A stretch of DNA of 40,531 bases from Halorubrum ezzemoulense DSM 17463 (GCF_002114285.1 NZ_NEDJ01000027.1:1-40531), one strand, 5' to 3'; counted from the stretch's first letter, positions 24,308-33,834 are shown. Notes: generated from the letters alone by a model not told the origin. Translations and numbers: made by a program.

Positions 24308-25711
24308 ATGGACCAGATAGCCTTCGGCACGGACGGGTGGCGCGCGACACTCGACACGTTCACCGACGAGCGCGTGCGGATCGTGGGACAGGCGATCGCC
24401 GACCACCTCGACGCGGCGGGGCACGACGAACCGGTCGCGGTGGGGTACGACGCCCGCGAGACCTCGGAGGGGTTCGCCGAGAGCCTCGCGGAGGTGTTCG
24501 CGGGCAACGGCTTCGACGTGATCCTCCCCGAGCGCGACGCGCCGACGCCGGTGATCGCCCACGCTATCGTCGACCGCGGACTGGCCGGCGCGTGTATGAT
24601 CACCGCCTCGCACAACCCGCCCGAGTACAACGGCGTGAAGTTCATCCCGCACGACGGCGCGCCGGCGCTGCCGGACGTGACCGAGGATGTCGTCGACCGG
24701 CTCGCCGAGCCCGACCTGCTCCCCGAAGCCGAGCGCGGCGACATCTCTCGGGTCGACCTCGTGAGCGAACACGCCGACGCGGCCCACGAGGTCGTCGGCC
24801 GCGTCGCCGGAGACGGGGACGGCGTCGACCTCGACGGGCTCACGGTCGCGTACGACGCGATGCACGGGAGCGGGCGCGGCGTCACGGACGCGCTTCTCGA
24901 GTCGGCCGGCGCGGAGGTGGAGCGCCTGCGCTGCGAGCGCGACGTGACCTTCGGCGGCGACTCCCCGGAGCCGTCGGCCGAACACCTCGGAGAACTGGCC
25001 GAGCGCGTCACCGACCCCGAGAGCGACGTGGATCTGGGGATCGCCAACGACGGCGACGCCGACCGGATCGCGGTCGTCACGCCCGAGCGCGGCGTCCTCG
25101 ACGCGAACCTCTTCTACGCCGCCTGCTACGACCGGCTCTTGGAGACCGACTCCGGGCCCGCGGTCCGCACCGTCTCGACGACGTTCCTCGTCGACCGCAT
25201 CGCCGAGGCGCACGGCGAGGCGGTGTACGAGACCCCGGTCGGCTTCAAGTGGGTCGCCGGGGCGATGGGTGAGCACGACGCGCTGTTCGGCGGCGAGGAG
25301 TCCGGCGGGTTCACCCTCCGCGGTCACGTCCGGGAGAAGGACGGCGTGCTGATGGGGCTGCTCGCGGCCGCGACCCACGCCGCCGAGCCGTTCGACGCGC
25401 GCGTTGACCGCCTGCTCGACGAGCACGGCCACATCGCGGCCGGAAAAGTGTCGCTCGACTGCCCGGACGACCGGAAGGAAGCGGTCCTCGACGAGCTGGA
25501 GGACCACATCCCGGAGGCAGTCGGCGGGTCCCCCGTAGCGAAGGTCGTCACGCTCGACGGGTTCAAGCTCCTCTTAGAGAGCGGCTCGTGGCTGCTCGTC
25601 CGCCCCTCGGGCACCGAGCCGAAGCTCCGGGTGTACGCCGAGGCCGACTCCGACGAGGCCGTCGACGACCTGCTCGCCGAGGGGCGCGACCTCGTCGAGC
25701 CGCTCGTCTGA
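24308..25711 (+). CDS. Phosphohexomutase (phosphoglucomutase/phosphomannomutase/GlmM family)
   Basis: A 467-residue alpha-D-phosphohexomutase. All four family motifs are present: catalytic ITASHNPPEYNG with phosphoserine 101, metal loop DGDADR, sugar-binding GEESGG and phosphate-binding RPSGTEPKLRVYAEA. It interconverts 1-phospho and 6-phospho sugars, feeding nucleotide sugar synthesis for the S-layer glycoprotein and lipids. FGTDGWR at the N-terminus is typical of archaeal GlmM/Pgm types. ATG 24308 is chosen because the family starts right there and CATTATTG about 27 bp upstream can serve as a TATA box; the frame extending left runs through repeat copy 3. The exact sugar cannot be told. Confidence 0.92.
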   Translation: MDQIAFGTDGWRATLDTFTDERVRIVGQAIADHLDAAGHDEPVAVGYDARETSEGFAESLAEVFAGNGFDVILPERDAPTPVIAHAIVDRGLAGACMITASHNPPEYNGVKFIPHDGAPALPDVTEDVVDRLAEPDLLPEAERGDISRVDLVSEHADAAHEVVGRVAGDGDGVDLDGLTVAYDAMHGSGRGVTDALLESAGAEVERLRCERDVTFGGDSPEPSAEHLGELAERVTDPESDVDLGIANDGDADRIAVVTPERGVLDANLFYAACYDRLLETDSGPAVRTVSTTFLVDRIAEAHGEAVYETPVGFKWVAGAMGEHDALFGGEESGGFTLRGHVREKDGVLMGLLAAATHAAEPFDARVDRLLDEHGHIAAGKVSLDCPDDRKEAVLDELEDHIPEAVGGSPVAKVVTLDGFKLLLESGSWLLVRPSGTEPKLRVYAEADSDEAVDDLLAEGRDLVEPLV

Positions 25712-25802
25712 GGGCCGCGCGCGACGACCGGCGCGATCGGTCCGGGAGCCCGATCCCGCGCGGACGAGTTTCAGTTCCGTCTTGCGTTCGGCTCGTCTAC
25801 TC

Positions 25803-26180
25803 ATGAATTACCCTCGTACCGTCGTGTACCGCCTGGCGCGGCGCAGGCCACACACGGTCGACGAGCCACTGCCAGCGCCCGAGCGCACCGACGTGAACCC
25901 GACACCGCTCGCGGAGCCGGCCGACGGCGCCCCGACGGACGGGCCGATCCGAGCCGCCGAGCCGCCGCCCGACCCCGGTGACGGAGCGCCCCGCGGCCCC
26001 GGTAGCGAGGAGCCCCGCGACCTCACGCGCGAGCCGGCGGACGACGGCGCGGACGCGGAGGCGAGAGGCCGGGACGCCGACGAGGCGGAGACCCTCGAAT
26101 ACCGGCTCGAACGGCTCCGCCCGCTGCGAGCCGTGGTGACGCTCGGGGTCGTCGTCGCCCGGCTCATCCGGTCGGTTTGA
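25803..26180 (+). CDS. Hypothetical Pro/Asp/Arg-rich protein
   Basis: A 125-residue frame from ATG 25803. The N-terminus [16 protein letters not shown] is basic; the centre (about 25-90) is low complexity, Pro, Gly, Ala and Asp-rich, and probably disordered; the end [25 protein letters not shown] could be an amphipathic or membrane-associated helix. No domain is recognised. An opposite-strand frame also spans the region, but this one fits the strand and acidic composition of the neighbours. Existence is likely, function unknown. Confidence 0.5.
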   Translation: MNYPRTVVYRLARRRPHTVDEPLPAPERTDVNPTPLAEPADGAPTDGPIRAAEPPPDPGDGAPRGPGSEEPRDLTREPADDGADAEARGRDADEAETLEYRLERLRPLRAVVTLGVVVARLIRSV

Positions 26181-26241
26181 GCGTTTCCGTGCCGACCCGA
26201 TCGGGTGTCTTTTTAGGGGATACCGCCCTAGCCGAACGTAT

Positions 26242-26985
26242 ATGTTCAAGGCCATCGTGGGCGCGTCGACGTTTCAGGACGCGCTCGATTCGGTGAGCGT
26301 GTTGGTCGACGAGTGTAAGATCCGCCTGAACGAGGAGGAGCTCTCCATCCGGGCCGTCGACCCCGCCAACGTCGGCATGGTCGACCTCACGCTGGAGGCG
26401 GCCGCGTTCGAGTCCTACGACGCCGACGGCGGCGTCATCGGCGTCAACCTCGCCCGCCTGGAGGACATCGCCGGCATGGCCAACTCGGGCGACCTGATCC
26501 ACCTCGAACTCGACGAGGAGACCCGCAAGCTCCACATCGAGATCGACGGCCTATCCTACACCCTCGCGCTCATCGACCCCGACTCGATCCGCCAGGAGCC
26601 GGACATCCCGGACCTCGATCTCGCCTCCGAGATCGTCGTCGAGGGCGCCCAGCTCGACCGCGGGATCAAGGCCGCCGACATGGTCTCCGACCACATCCGC
26701 CTCCGCGTCGACGAGACCGACGAGGCGTTCTTCATCGAGGCCGAGGGCGACACCGACGACGTGAACCTCAAGCTCGACCGCGAGGACCTCATCGCGCTCA
26801 CCGCCGGCCCCGCTGACTCGCTGTTCAGCCTCGACTACCTCAAGGACATGAACAAGGCGATCCCCTCCGACGCCGAGGTCACCGTCGAGCTCGGCGAGGA
26901 GTTCCCCGTCAAGCTCCACTACGGCTTCGCCGAGGGGCTCGGACAGGCAACGTATATGCTTGCACCGAGGATTCAGAGCGAGTAA
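26242..26985 (+). CDS. pcn: DNA polymerase sliding clamp PCNA
   Basis: A 247-residue clamp of full family length. It starts [24 protein letters not shown], has the centre-loop [13 protein letters not shown], the interdomain connector near residues 115-130 ([14 protein letters not shown]), and ends [21 protein letters not shown], where the C-terminal segment contacts PIP-box partners. It forms a homotrimeric ring around DNA and tethers polymerases, ligase and FEN1. No intein interrupts it. CTTTTTAGG (26209-26217) lies about 28 bp before ATG 26242, giving a leaderless mRNA. The homing endonuclease remnant begins immediately after the stop. Confidence 0.97.
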   Translation: MFKAIVGASTFQDALDSVSVLVDECKIRLNEEELSIRAVDPANVGMVDLTLEAAAFESYDADGGVIGVNLARLEDIAGMANSGDLIHLELDEETRKLHIEIDGLSYTLALIDPDSIRQEPDIPDLDLASEIVVEGAQLDRGIKAADMVSDHIRLRVDETDEAFFIEAEGDTDDVNLKLDREDLIALTAGPADSLFSLDYLKDMNKAIPSDAEVTVELGEEFPVKLHYGFAEGLGQATYMLAPRIQSE

Positions 26986-27728
26986 ATTACCGAGGGAAGC
27001 GTGTCCAGGATGCGGAGAGTCGTTCAAGCGGGTCGGTAGTCACTGGGCACGCGGAAGCTGTTACTACCCCGAAACACCCACGTACCTTCGCGAGATCCTC
27101 GTCGGCTGTTTCATGGGTGACGGGGCCGTCCCAAAGACGAACAACGGGGCTCACGGCCTCTTCCGTCTCCCGATGGTTACAAGCAATCCTTGGAGTGGTT
27201 CGACCACGAGATGGGGGTGTTGAGACCGGTGTCCGATTAAAAAAAGACGGCAGCGGAGCTGGCACATAGTAACCGTGAATCGGGGTTCAGTCCAAATGCG
27301 AGGGCTGAGAACTATCACGATATGTATACCGTCATATCGCGATCCCACCCGTTCATGCGGTCACTTCGTCGGTGGTACCGGTCCGGCGAGAAGCGGTTCC
27401 CAGAGAGTCTATCGCTGACGCCACGGATCGCCAAGATGTGGTACGTCTGTGACGGGTGTCTCGATGTTCAGGAGTACGGCGAACCGAGAGCAGCAATACG
27501 GATACGACACCGAGACGACCGTCAGGGGTTCTTTTTAATCTATTCGAGGAGATTGGCCTCTCACCGTCGTACGGCCGCGAAACGATCCGCTTCGGGGTCG
27601 AAGAGACTCGCTCGTTCCTCGACTGAAGCACCCCACCGCCCGGATTCGAGTACAAGTGGGTGCTCGACTCGCGAGAGCGCTACGATCGTCTGAAGGCACA
27701 GGCGTACGGCGAGGCACACGCTTTATAA
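26986..27728 (+). pseudogene. Decayed LAGLIDADG homing endonuclease
   Basis: Pieces of one protein lie in three frames. Frame A (about 26990-27180) has a C2HC finger, CPGCGESF...SHWARGSC, then ILVGCFMGDGAV, the first LAGLIDADG helix. Frame B (about 27184-27530) gives EWFDHEMGV, AENYHDMYTV, HPFMRSLRRWYRSGEK and IAKMWYVCDGCLD, the second LAGLIDADG helix. Frame C (27535-27728) gives LFEEIGLSPSYGRETIRFG and YKWVLDSRERYDRLKAQAYG. Likely lesions: one base lost near 27180, one near 27224, one extra A in the A-run 27239-27245, one base lost near 27533, and TGA at 27618-27620. No start codon remains. The DNA is visibly less G+C-rich than its neighbours, in keeping with a mobile origin. Confidence 0.8.
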
Positions 27729-29600
27729 ACCGTCTACGACCGGAACCGACACCGTCACCCGCGTCCCCCGCGGCTCCCGGTCGGCGTACTCGACGTCGGC
27801 GCCGACCGAGGCGGCGCCCCACGCGACGACCCACAGGCCCAGCCCGGAGCCGTGTTCGAGGGCGGTCTCCCGCCCCGACTCGACCGCCTCGACTTCGTGC
27901 TCGGGGATCCCGGGCCCGTCGTCCGCGACGGCGAGCACGAACCGCGCGTCGCCCTCGCCCTCGTGGCCGCCGTCGCCTCCGCGCTCCTCTCGACGGAGCG
28001 CGACCCGCACCCACGCCCCGCCGTCATCGCGTTCTGTTCCCTGACCGTCGTGGTGATCGAGCGCGTTCTCCACCGTGTTCTCGACGACCGCGCGGAGCGC
28101 GTCGAGCCGGACCCGCGTGACCCACTCGTCGTCGTCGGCGTCTCCGGTCGTCCGCTCGCCGACGGAAGTCGCCGCCCCGCCGTCGGCGGTCGTCGGCTCG
28201 CCGTCGACCGCGAGTTCGATCGCCGCGTCGTCGCGGCCACGGGCGTCCGCGACGGCCGATGTCACGAGGTCGCGCACGTCCGTCGGCTCGGGGTCCCGAT
28301 CTTCGAGCAGCCGCTCGACGGTCCCGGCCTTCTCGCCGAGCGCGGCCAGCGCGCCCGCGCGACGCTCGACCGCGTCGGCCATCTGAACGAGTTCCGAGTC
28401 GTCGACGCGATCGCGGAGGATCTCGCCGTACCCGCGGACGACGCCCGCGTCGTTGCGGAGGTTGTGACGCAGGATGCGGTTGAGCACCTCCAGCTGCTGG
28501 CGTCGGCGCTCGCGGTCGGTGACGTCCGAGAGGACGAGAGTGTACCCGACGTGGGTGCCGTTGGGGTCGGTGAGCCGGGAGACCGACACCGCGTACGTGC
28601 GGCTGCGGGCGCCGTCGCCGGCGTCGATCTCGACCGTCTCGCGGGAACCGCCCGCTTCGTCGTCCGGGCCGGACTCGCCGCCGTCCGGTTCGCCCTTGCC
28701 CGCGTCGCCGATGTGGACCGGGGGATCGAGGAAATTGGCGGGCGGGCGGTCGCGGGCGGTCGGGGCGTCGACGCCGAGCACCGTTTCGGCCGCGGGGTTG
28801 ATCCGGACGATGCGGCGGTCGAGCGCCAGCGCCACGATGGGGTCGCGGAGGTCGTCGATCGCGGTGCGCTCCGCGGCGCGGCTGGTGGTCGGGTTCCGGT
28901 CGAACATCTCCGCGCGGTCGAACGCGTACGCGTCGAGGAGCAGGTGCGGGACGAACATCACCGGCGCGAGTTGGAGTGGGGGCACCGGGCCGGGCGCCAG
29001 CGCCCACGCGACCAGCGCGAACCCGGGCGGCAGCGAGCTCAGCGCGACCGCGGCGCTCTCGCGGCGGTACAGCGGCCCGTAGCTGAGCAGCGTGTCGACG
29101 AGGAGGAACACGGCGCTGGCGACGAGGACCGTCTCCGCGGCGACCGTCAGGTACGCTCACGGCCCGAACGCGTACGAGACGGTCTCGACGCCGAAGGCGG
29201 GGTCGCGCGCGAAGTCGGTCCAGAAGACACCGTGGAGCGAGTTCGTGACGACGAGCGCGGACGAGAGTGCGCCGAACCCGACGACCGCCGCGAACAGGCG
29301 GCTCCGGACCACGTCGCTCCGGCCCGTGTACTCCAGTGCGAACCCGAGGAAGGCGATCCCTGTCCAGATCACGCCCAGCCACATCGTCGCCTCCAGCGCG
29401 GCTCGGATCGCCGGTTCGGAGACCAGCAGGCCGACGCCGTAGGAGAGACACCACGTCGCCTGCGCGGCGAACACGCCGAGGAACCAGTCGACGCCGGGGC
29501 GGCCGCGGTGTTCGCGGATCGCCCACGCGAGCGCGAGCGCCCCCGCCCCGCCCGCGAGGGAGCCGACGGCGGGCCACGCGGGAGCGAGGTCGAGGGCCAT
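27723..29600 (-). pseudogene. Membrane sensor histidine kinase interrupted by one in-frame TGA
   Basis: The frame from ATG 29600 to the stop at 27723 (626 codons) is continuous except for TGA at 29159-29157. Before it are 147 residues with several membrane helices (the 7TM-type sensor of haloarchaeal kinases: VDWFLGVFAAQATWCLSYG, WLGVIWTGIAFLGFALEYTG). After it, still in frame, come the remaining helices, a PAS domain (DPIVALALDRRIVRINPAAETVLG), the H-box RILRHNLRNDAGVV with the phospho-acceptor His, the N-box VENTVENALDHH and G-boxes DDGPGIP and GSGLGLWVV. The residue context YAFGP-stop-AYL suggests a Trp (TGG) changed to TGA. A GTG at 29111 could restart translation of the kinase part. Confidence 0.85.
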
Positions 29601-29682
29601 TCGTCGGGTACGACGGCGACGGCGGGGGTAAAGCTGTCGTGGGGCGGCGGTCCGTCCGGTCCGCGCTCCGGACGAACCGGCG

Positions 29683-30276
29683 CTACAGATGCCGCTCGAT
29701 GACGCGCTTCGCGGCCTGTCCCTTCTCCTTCCAGCCGTACCCCTCGTCGTACACGTGGCGCTTGGCGTCGACGAGCTCGCCGGGCGTCGACTCCTCGAAG
29801 CCGCCGCGGTCCCACGCGCCCGACTCGCGGAGCCACTCGATCACGTTCTCGCGGGTCTCGGGCCACGAGAGCCCGACCATCTCGTACCACGCCACCATCG
29901 CGAACACCGCGTTGTCGTGACAGCCCGGGACCGAGCCGTGCTCGTAGACGGTGCGCATCGGGTCGCGAGTCGGCTCCGAGACGCGTTCCTTGAACTCCGC
30001 GGCGGTGAGCAGGCGGAGCCGGTCGCCGTCCTCGACGACGCGCTGGTCGCGGCGGAGCGCGCCGAGCGCGGCCTTGTGGAGCCCGCCCCACTCCGCCGGG
30101 ACCGCGTCCCGCAGCGCCGCTTCCGGGAGGCCGTCGGGCTCCGCGGACAGCACCGACAGGAGGTCGGTGTACGCCTTCTCGACGGTCGGCCAGCTCACGC
30201 CCTCGAACTCACAGTCGGCGTCGTGAAGGCTGTTCGTCGTCCGACAGCCGGGGCACGGGTAGCGGAACGTCGGCAC
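29683..30276 (-). CDS. Conserved haloarchaeal-type protein with N-terminal zinc-ribbon motif
   Basis: A 197-residue soluble protein if translation starts at GTG 30276 (PTFRYPCPGCRTTNSLHDADCEFEG). The start shows CPGC...DC, part of a zinc-binding site. The middle resembles a winged helix (PTVEKAYTDLLSVL ... LPEAALRDAVP ... GALRRDQRVVEDGDRLRLL). The second half has VPGCHDNAVFAMVAWYEMVGLSWPETRENVIEWL and a final basic-aromatic segment. The frame continues to 30360 but with a basic, unlikely N-terminus. It is divergent from mdh. I do not know a function; nucleic-acid binding is possible. Confidence 0.72.
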   Translation of the reverse strand: MPTFRYPCPGCRTTNSLHDADCEFEGVSWPTVEKAYTDLLSVLSAEPDGLPEAALRDAVPAEWGGLHKAALGALRRDQRVVEDGDRLRLLTAAEFKERVSEPTRDPMRTVYEHGSVPGCHDNAVFAMVAWYEMVGLSWPETRENVIEWLRESGAWDRGGFEESTPGELVDAKRHVYDEGYGWKEKGQAAKRVIERHL

Positions 30277-30384
30277 GAGGCGACGCTTCGACGCCGCGGG
30301 AGTTAGGGGTTTCGCGACGACGGTCACGAACGTTAGCGGGGTTCCGAAACGTTTACTCACCGGCCGGTCGCGAATCTACACGGT

Positions 30385-31299
30385 ATGACAAAGGTCAGCG
30401 TTATCGGTGCGGCGGGGACCGTCGGAGCCGCGGCCGGCTACAACCTCGCGTTACGCGACGTGGTCGACGAGCTCGTCTTCGTGGACATTCCGGACCAGCG
30501 CGAGACGACGATCGGACAGGCCGCCGACGCGAACCACGGCGTCGCGTACGACTCGAACACGACCGTCCGGCAGGGCGAGTACGAGGACACCGCCGGCTCG
30601 GACGTGGTCGTCATCACGGCGGGCATCCCGCGCAAGGAGGGGCAGACCCGGATCGACCTCGCCGGCGACAACGCGCCGATCATGGAGGACATCGGGTCCT
30701 CGATCGCCGAGCACAACGACGACTTCGTCACCGTCACCACCTCGAACCCGGTCGATCTGCTCAACCGCCACCTCTACGAGGCGGGCGACCGCGACCGCCA
30801 CAAGGTGGTCGGCTTCGGCGGCCGGCTCGACTCCGCGCGCTTCCGCTACGTCCTCTCCGAGCGCTTCGACGCGCCCGTCCAGAACGTCGAGGCGACGATC
30901 CTCGGCGAACACGGCGACGCGCAGGCGCCCGTCTTCTCGAAGGTGCGCGTCGACGGCCGCGACCCGTCGTTCGACGCCGACGAGAAAGAGCAGATCCTCG
31001 CGGACCTCCAGGAGTCCGCGATGGACGTGATCAGCCGGAAGGGCGCGACGCAGTGGGGACCCGCCACCGGCGTCGCCCACACCGTCGAGGCCATCCTCAA
31101 CGACACCGGCGAGGTGCTCCCCTGCTCGGTCGTGCTCGACGGCGAGTACGGCTACGACGACACCGCGCTCGGCGTCCCCGCGAAGCTCGGCGCGAACGGC
31201 GTCGAGGAGGTCGTCGAGTGGGACCTCGACGAGTACGAGGCCGAACTGCTCGCCGAGGCCGCCGAGAAGCTCTCCGAGCAGTACGAGAAGATCGCGTAG
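30385..31299 (+). CDS. mdh: Malate dehydrogenase
   Basis: A 304-residue LDH-like malate dehydrogenase that oxidises malate to oxaloacetate in the TCA cycle. [19 protein letters not shown] is the NAD-binding loop, VFVDIPD contains the Asp that selects NAD over [17 protein letters not shown] carries the Arg that selects malate over lactate, TTSNPVDLL follows, and LGEHGDAQ has the catalytic His 176. It is very similar in pattern to the well-studied Haloarcula marismortui tetrameric enzyme. CGTTTACTC (30349-30357), preceded by CGAAA, is the TATA/BRE pair, giving a very short leader. T-rich stretches near 31312 and 31322 after the gene can end transcription. Confidence 0.96.
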   Translation: MTKVSVIGAAGTVGAAAGYNLALRDVVDELVFVDIPDQRETTIGQAADANHGVAYDSNTTVRQGEYEDTAGSDVVVITAGIPRKEGQTRIDLAGDNAPIMEDIGSSIAEHNDDFVTVTTSNPVDLLNRHLYEAGDRDRHKVVGFGGRLDSARFRYVLSERFDAPVQNVEATILGEHGDAQAPVFSKVRVDGRDPSFDADEKEQILADLQESAMDVISRKGATQWGPATGVAHTVEAILNDTGEVLPCSVVLDGEYGYDDTALGVPAKLGANGVEEVVEWDLDEYEAELLAEAAEKLSEQYEKIA

Positions 31300-31353
31300 C
31301 GAGCGCCCGCTTTTACCACCGTCTTTTTATCGCTGCCGCACCCCCGTCTGGCC

Positions 31354-31542
31354 ATGAACCGCGCCGAGATCGACACCGACGACCTCCTGAAGATCGTGCT
31401 GCTGCTCGTCGTCGTGTGGCTTCTCCTGGAGATCGTCGGGGCCGTCCTCGAGGTCGCCGTCTGGCTGCTCGACGCCCTCCCGACGCTGATCGGGATCGCG
31501 CTCGTCGTTGTGATCGCCTTACACCTCACCGATCGGATCTGA
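31354..31542 (+). CDS. Small membrane protein with two hydrophobic segments
   Basis: A 62-residue protein: an acidic N-terminus (MNRAEIDTDDLLK) followed by two membrane-spanning stretches, IVLLLVVVWLLLEIVGAVLEVAVWLL and LIGIALVVVIALHL, with a short DALPT turn. TCTTTTTATC (31321-31330) is a TATA box about 27 bp before ATG 31354. It resembles small haloarchaeal membrane proteins of unknown function. The following 2H phosphoesterase gene starts 14 bp later, probably in the same transcript. Confidence 0.75.
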   Translation: MNRAEIDTDDLLKIVLLLVVVWLLLEIVGAVLEVAVWLLDALPTLIGIALVVVIALHLTDRI

Positions 31543-31555
31543 GGCGGACGCCGAC

Positions 31556-32152
31556 GTGTTCAGCCTCAACGTCCCGCTCCCGTCCGCGATCGACCGCCTC
31601 GCCGGCGATCTCCACCCGAAACTGACGGGGTTCGATCGCGTCCGCGAGCGTCACACCCTCGTCTGTAAGCGCTTCGGCGTCGAGAACGTGCGACGCGGAG
31701 AGCGCGACGGAGGCGATGAACGCGGAGAGGGCGAGGGGGGCGAGGAACGTGGAGGGGACAAACCCGTCCCGCCTCGTCAGGAGGCCCTCGACCGGCTGCG
31801 CGAACGCCTTCGTCGACCGCTCGCGCCCGCCGACCCGTTCGAGGTCGCCGTGACCGGGATCGACGTCTTCGACGCGCCGCGGTCGGGGTCGCGGCCGATC
31901 GTGTATCTGACGGTCGAGAGCGACGGGCTCGTTCGGCTTCACCACAGGCTCTGTGCGGCGTTCGGGACGGTGGAGGGAATCGAGGGCGACGCGTACGTCC
32001 CGCACGTGACGCTGGCGCGGGGCGGCGACCCGGAGCCGGGCGCGGTCGCCGACCTCGTCGAGACCGAGTTCGACCCGGTCCGGTGGCGCGTCCATGCGCT
32101 CGACGCGTGGGACCCGGAGTACCGGGAGGTCGCGGCGACGGTCGATCTGTAG
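31556..32152 (+). CDS. 2H phosphoesterase (2'-5' RNA ligase-like) protein
   Basis: A 198-residue protein with the two histidine motifs of the 2H superfamily: HTLV at residues 33-36 and HVTLA near residue 150. The fold elements around them (FSLNVPLPSAIDRLAGDL at the start, VAVTGIDVFD, PIVYLTVESDGLVRLHHRL) fit the 2'-5' RNA ligase / cyclic phosphodiesterase group. A highly charged Gly/Glu/Arg insert (about 45-70) splits the first half. It starts with GTG 31556. Substrates may be RNA 2',3'-cyclic phosphates or nucleotides; it is clearly distinct from the ThpR-like gene at 39317. Confidence 0.8.
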   Translation: MFSLNVPLPSAIDRLAGDLHPKLTGFDRVRERHTLVCKRFGVENVRRGERDGGDERGEGEGGEERGGDKPVPPRQEALDRLRERLRRPLAPADPFEVAVTGIDVFDAPRSGSRPIVYLTVESDGLVRLHHRLCAAFGTVEGIEGDAYVPHVTLARGGDPEPGAVADLVETEFDPVRWRVHALDAWDPEYREVAATVDL

Positions 32153-32165
32153 GGCGAACCGGAGG

Positions 32166-32348
32166 TTACGCGTCGTCGACCGCGTCCGGTTCCTCGACCG
32201 CGTGGTGCGGCCCCACCGGCCCGTGGGTCGGGCAGACGCCCGCGATCGGGGTGGCGTTGAGACAGCAGGCGCGGCGGTCGGTCGCAACGAGACCGCTCGA
32301 GAGCGGATCGCCGCACCGGGCGCAGTACGCGTCGGCGGGGGCGGACAT
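32166..32348 (-). CDS. Tiny Cys-rich protein adjoining cytochrome P450
   Basis: A 60-residue protein with CARC at residues 9-12, a CC pair (RRACCLN) and a later CPTHGPVGPHH segment, giving five Cys and several His that could bind zinc or another metal. Its ATG lies immediately after the P450 stop codon (32349), so the two are translated from one mRNA. No family is recognised; a structural zinc finger is the simplest reading. It could be an accessory to the P450 or just a passenger. Confidence 0.65.
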   Translation of the reverse strand: MSAPADAYCARCGDPLSSGLVATDRRACCLNATPIAGVCPTHGPVGPHHAVEEPDAVDDA

Positions 32349-33743
32349 CTACCGCTCGCGGATCCGCATCGGCACCGGATGGCTCGGGTGCATGGTGAGC
32401 GAGCCGCGCAAGGAGAGGTCCGGTCCCTCGTAGCCGAGTTCGAACTGCGAGCAGATCTCCGCGAGGATGATCTTCGCCTCCAGCAGCGAGAACGCCTTCC
32501 CGATACAGTGGCGCGGGCCCCCGCCGAAGGGGAAGAAGGCGAACCGGGGGCGCTCGCTCCGGCGCTTGGGCGTCCAGCGGTCGGGGTCGAACGTCTCGGG
32601 GGCGTCGTACCACCGCTCGGACCGGTGGGTCACCCACTGCGACACCATCAGCGCGGACCCCTCCGGGATCCGGTACCCCCCCAGTTTCACGTCGAGCTTC
32701 GGCTCGCGAAACAGGGTGTAGACGGGCGGGTAGAGGCGCATCGACTCGTTGAGCACGCGCTCGGTGTACGCCATGTCGCGGACGTCGGCCGCGGTCGGCG
32801 GGCCGTCGGCGGTCGCCGTCTCGGCCTCGCGCTCGACCTCGCGACGGGCCTCAGGGTGATTCGAGAGCAGGTAGAACGTGTACGTCAGCGCGAGCGCGGT
32901 CGTGTCGTGGCCGGCGAGCAGCATCGTCACCAGCTCGTCGCGGAGGTTCTCGTCGGTCTGCTCGCCGCGGTCGCGGGCGCGCAGGAGGACTGAGAGCAGG
33001 TCCATCGGCAGGTCGCCGTCGCCGTCCCCGGCCGGGCCGGGCACCGCGACGCCCTCCGCGCCGGCGGGGTCGACGCTCGGGTCGCGCTCCGTGCCCCGGC
33101 GGCGGTCGACGATCCCGTCGATGACGGATTCGAGGGTGTCGATCGCGGCGTCGAACTCGCGGTTCTCGCGGGTCGGCACCCAGTTCGGGATCAGGAACCG
33201 CCGCGGGTCGGGCTCGAACCGCGCGCCGAGCGGCTCCAAGTTCTCTTGGACCGTCTTCACCTCCTCGTCGGTGATGTCGGCGCCGAACATCGCCGAGACG
33301 ATGATCTTCACGGTGAGGCGGGCGACCTCGAGCTGGATGTCGACGACCTCGCCGTCGGCCCAGTCCGCGAGCTGCGACTCCGTGTGGTCGACCATCGTCC
33401 CGTCGAGCGCGCCGATCCGGCGGTTGTGGAACGAGGGGTTCGCGAGCGTGCGCTGGCGCTGCCACGTGTCGCCGTCGCTCATGAGGAGACCGTCGCCGAG
33501 CAGCGTGTCCATCGCGTCGTCGCCGAACTGGGGCTTCCGGTAGCGTTCGGCGTCGGCGACGAGCACGCGCTCGACGTCGGCGGGGTTCGTGAGCAGGTAC
33601 GTCTCTCTGGGACCGAGGTCGAGCCGCACCACGTCACCGTAGCTGTCGGCGCAGGCGCGGAGGAAACCGAAGGGGTCGTCAGCGAACTGGCGACCGTTCC
33701 CGAACAGGGGGTCGCCGAGCGGCCCGGGCGGCGTAACGGACAT
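32349..33743 (-). CDS. Cytochrome P450 (CYP174-like)
   Basis: A 464-residue soluble P450 monooxygenase. The heme loop FFPFGGGPRHCIGKAF places the axial ligand at Cys 413. The I helix carries LLAGHDTTALAL (oxygen-activating Thr), the K helix NESMRLYPP with ExxR, and WTPKRR the meander Arg region. There is no N-terminal membrane anchor. The haloarchaeal P450 known to me with this layout is CYP174A1, hence the tentative family. An Asp/Gly-rich insert (about 228-250) is typical halophile surface. The redox partner is not in the window. CGTTTAAC (minus strand of 33767-33774) is a TATA box giving a leaderless start at ATG 33743. Confidence 0.92.
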   Translation of the reverse strand: MSVTPPGPLGDPLFGNGRQFADDPFGFLRACADSYGDVVRLDLGPRETYLLTNPADVERVLVADAERYRKPQFGDDAMDTLLGDGLLMSDGDTWQRQRTLANPSFHNRRIGALDGTMVDHTESQLADWADGEVVDIQLEVARLTVKIIVSAMFGADITDEEVKTVQENLEPLGARFEPDPRRFLIPNWVPTRENREFDAAIDTLESVIDGIVDRRRGTERDPSVDPAGAEGVAVPGPAGDGDGDLPMDLLSVLLRARDRGEQTDENLRDELVTMLLAGHDTTALALTYTFYLLSNHPEARREVEREAETATADGPPTAADVRDMAYTERVLNESMRLYPPVYTLFREPKLDVKLGGYRIPEGSALMVSQWVTHRSERWYDAPETFDPDRWTPKRRSERPRFAFFPFGGGPRHCIGKAFSLLEAKIILAEICSQFELGYEGPDLSLRGSLTMHPSHPVPMRIRER

Positions 33744-33834
33744 ACGTTTTGTGGGGGCTGAGCGGGGTTAAACGTTCGGCGGTGCCGAGAGAACGGGGGG
33801 GCGAAAGCGGACGGGACTCGGGGCGGTAGGGGAG

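Noticed and set aside
24227-25507. Long minus-strand frame opposite the phosphohexomutase gene
   Set aside because: No recognisable motif, and the plus strand carries all four family motifs; a shadow frame.
26242-26985. Possible intein in PCNA, suggested by the endonuclease remnant next to it
   Set aside because: PCNA is a complete, uninterrupted 247-residue protein and no splicing motifs are seen; the remnant lies after its stop.
26960-26995. TTG at 26960 as start of the endonuclease
   Set aside because: It lies inside the PCNA coding end and the reading piece is part of a broken gene; no convincing start remains.
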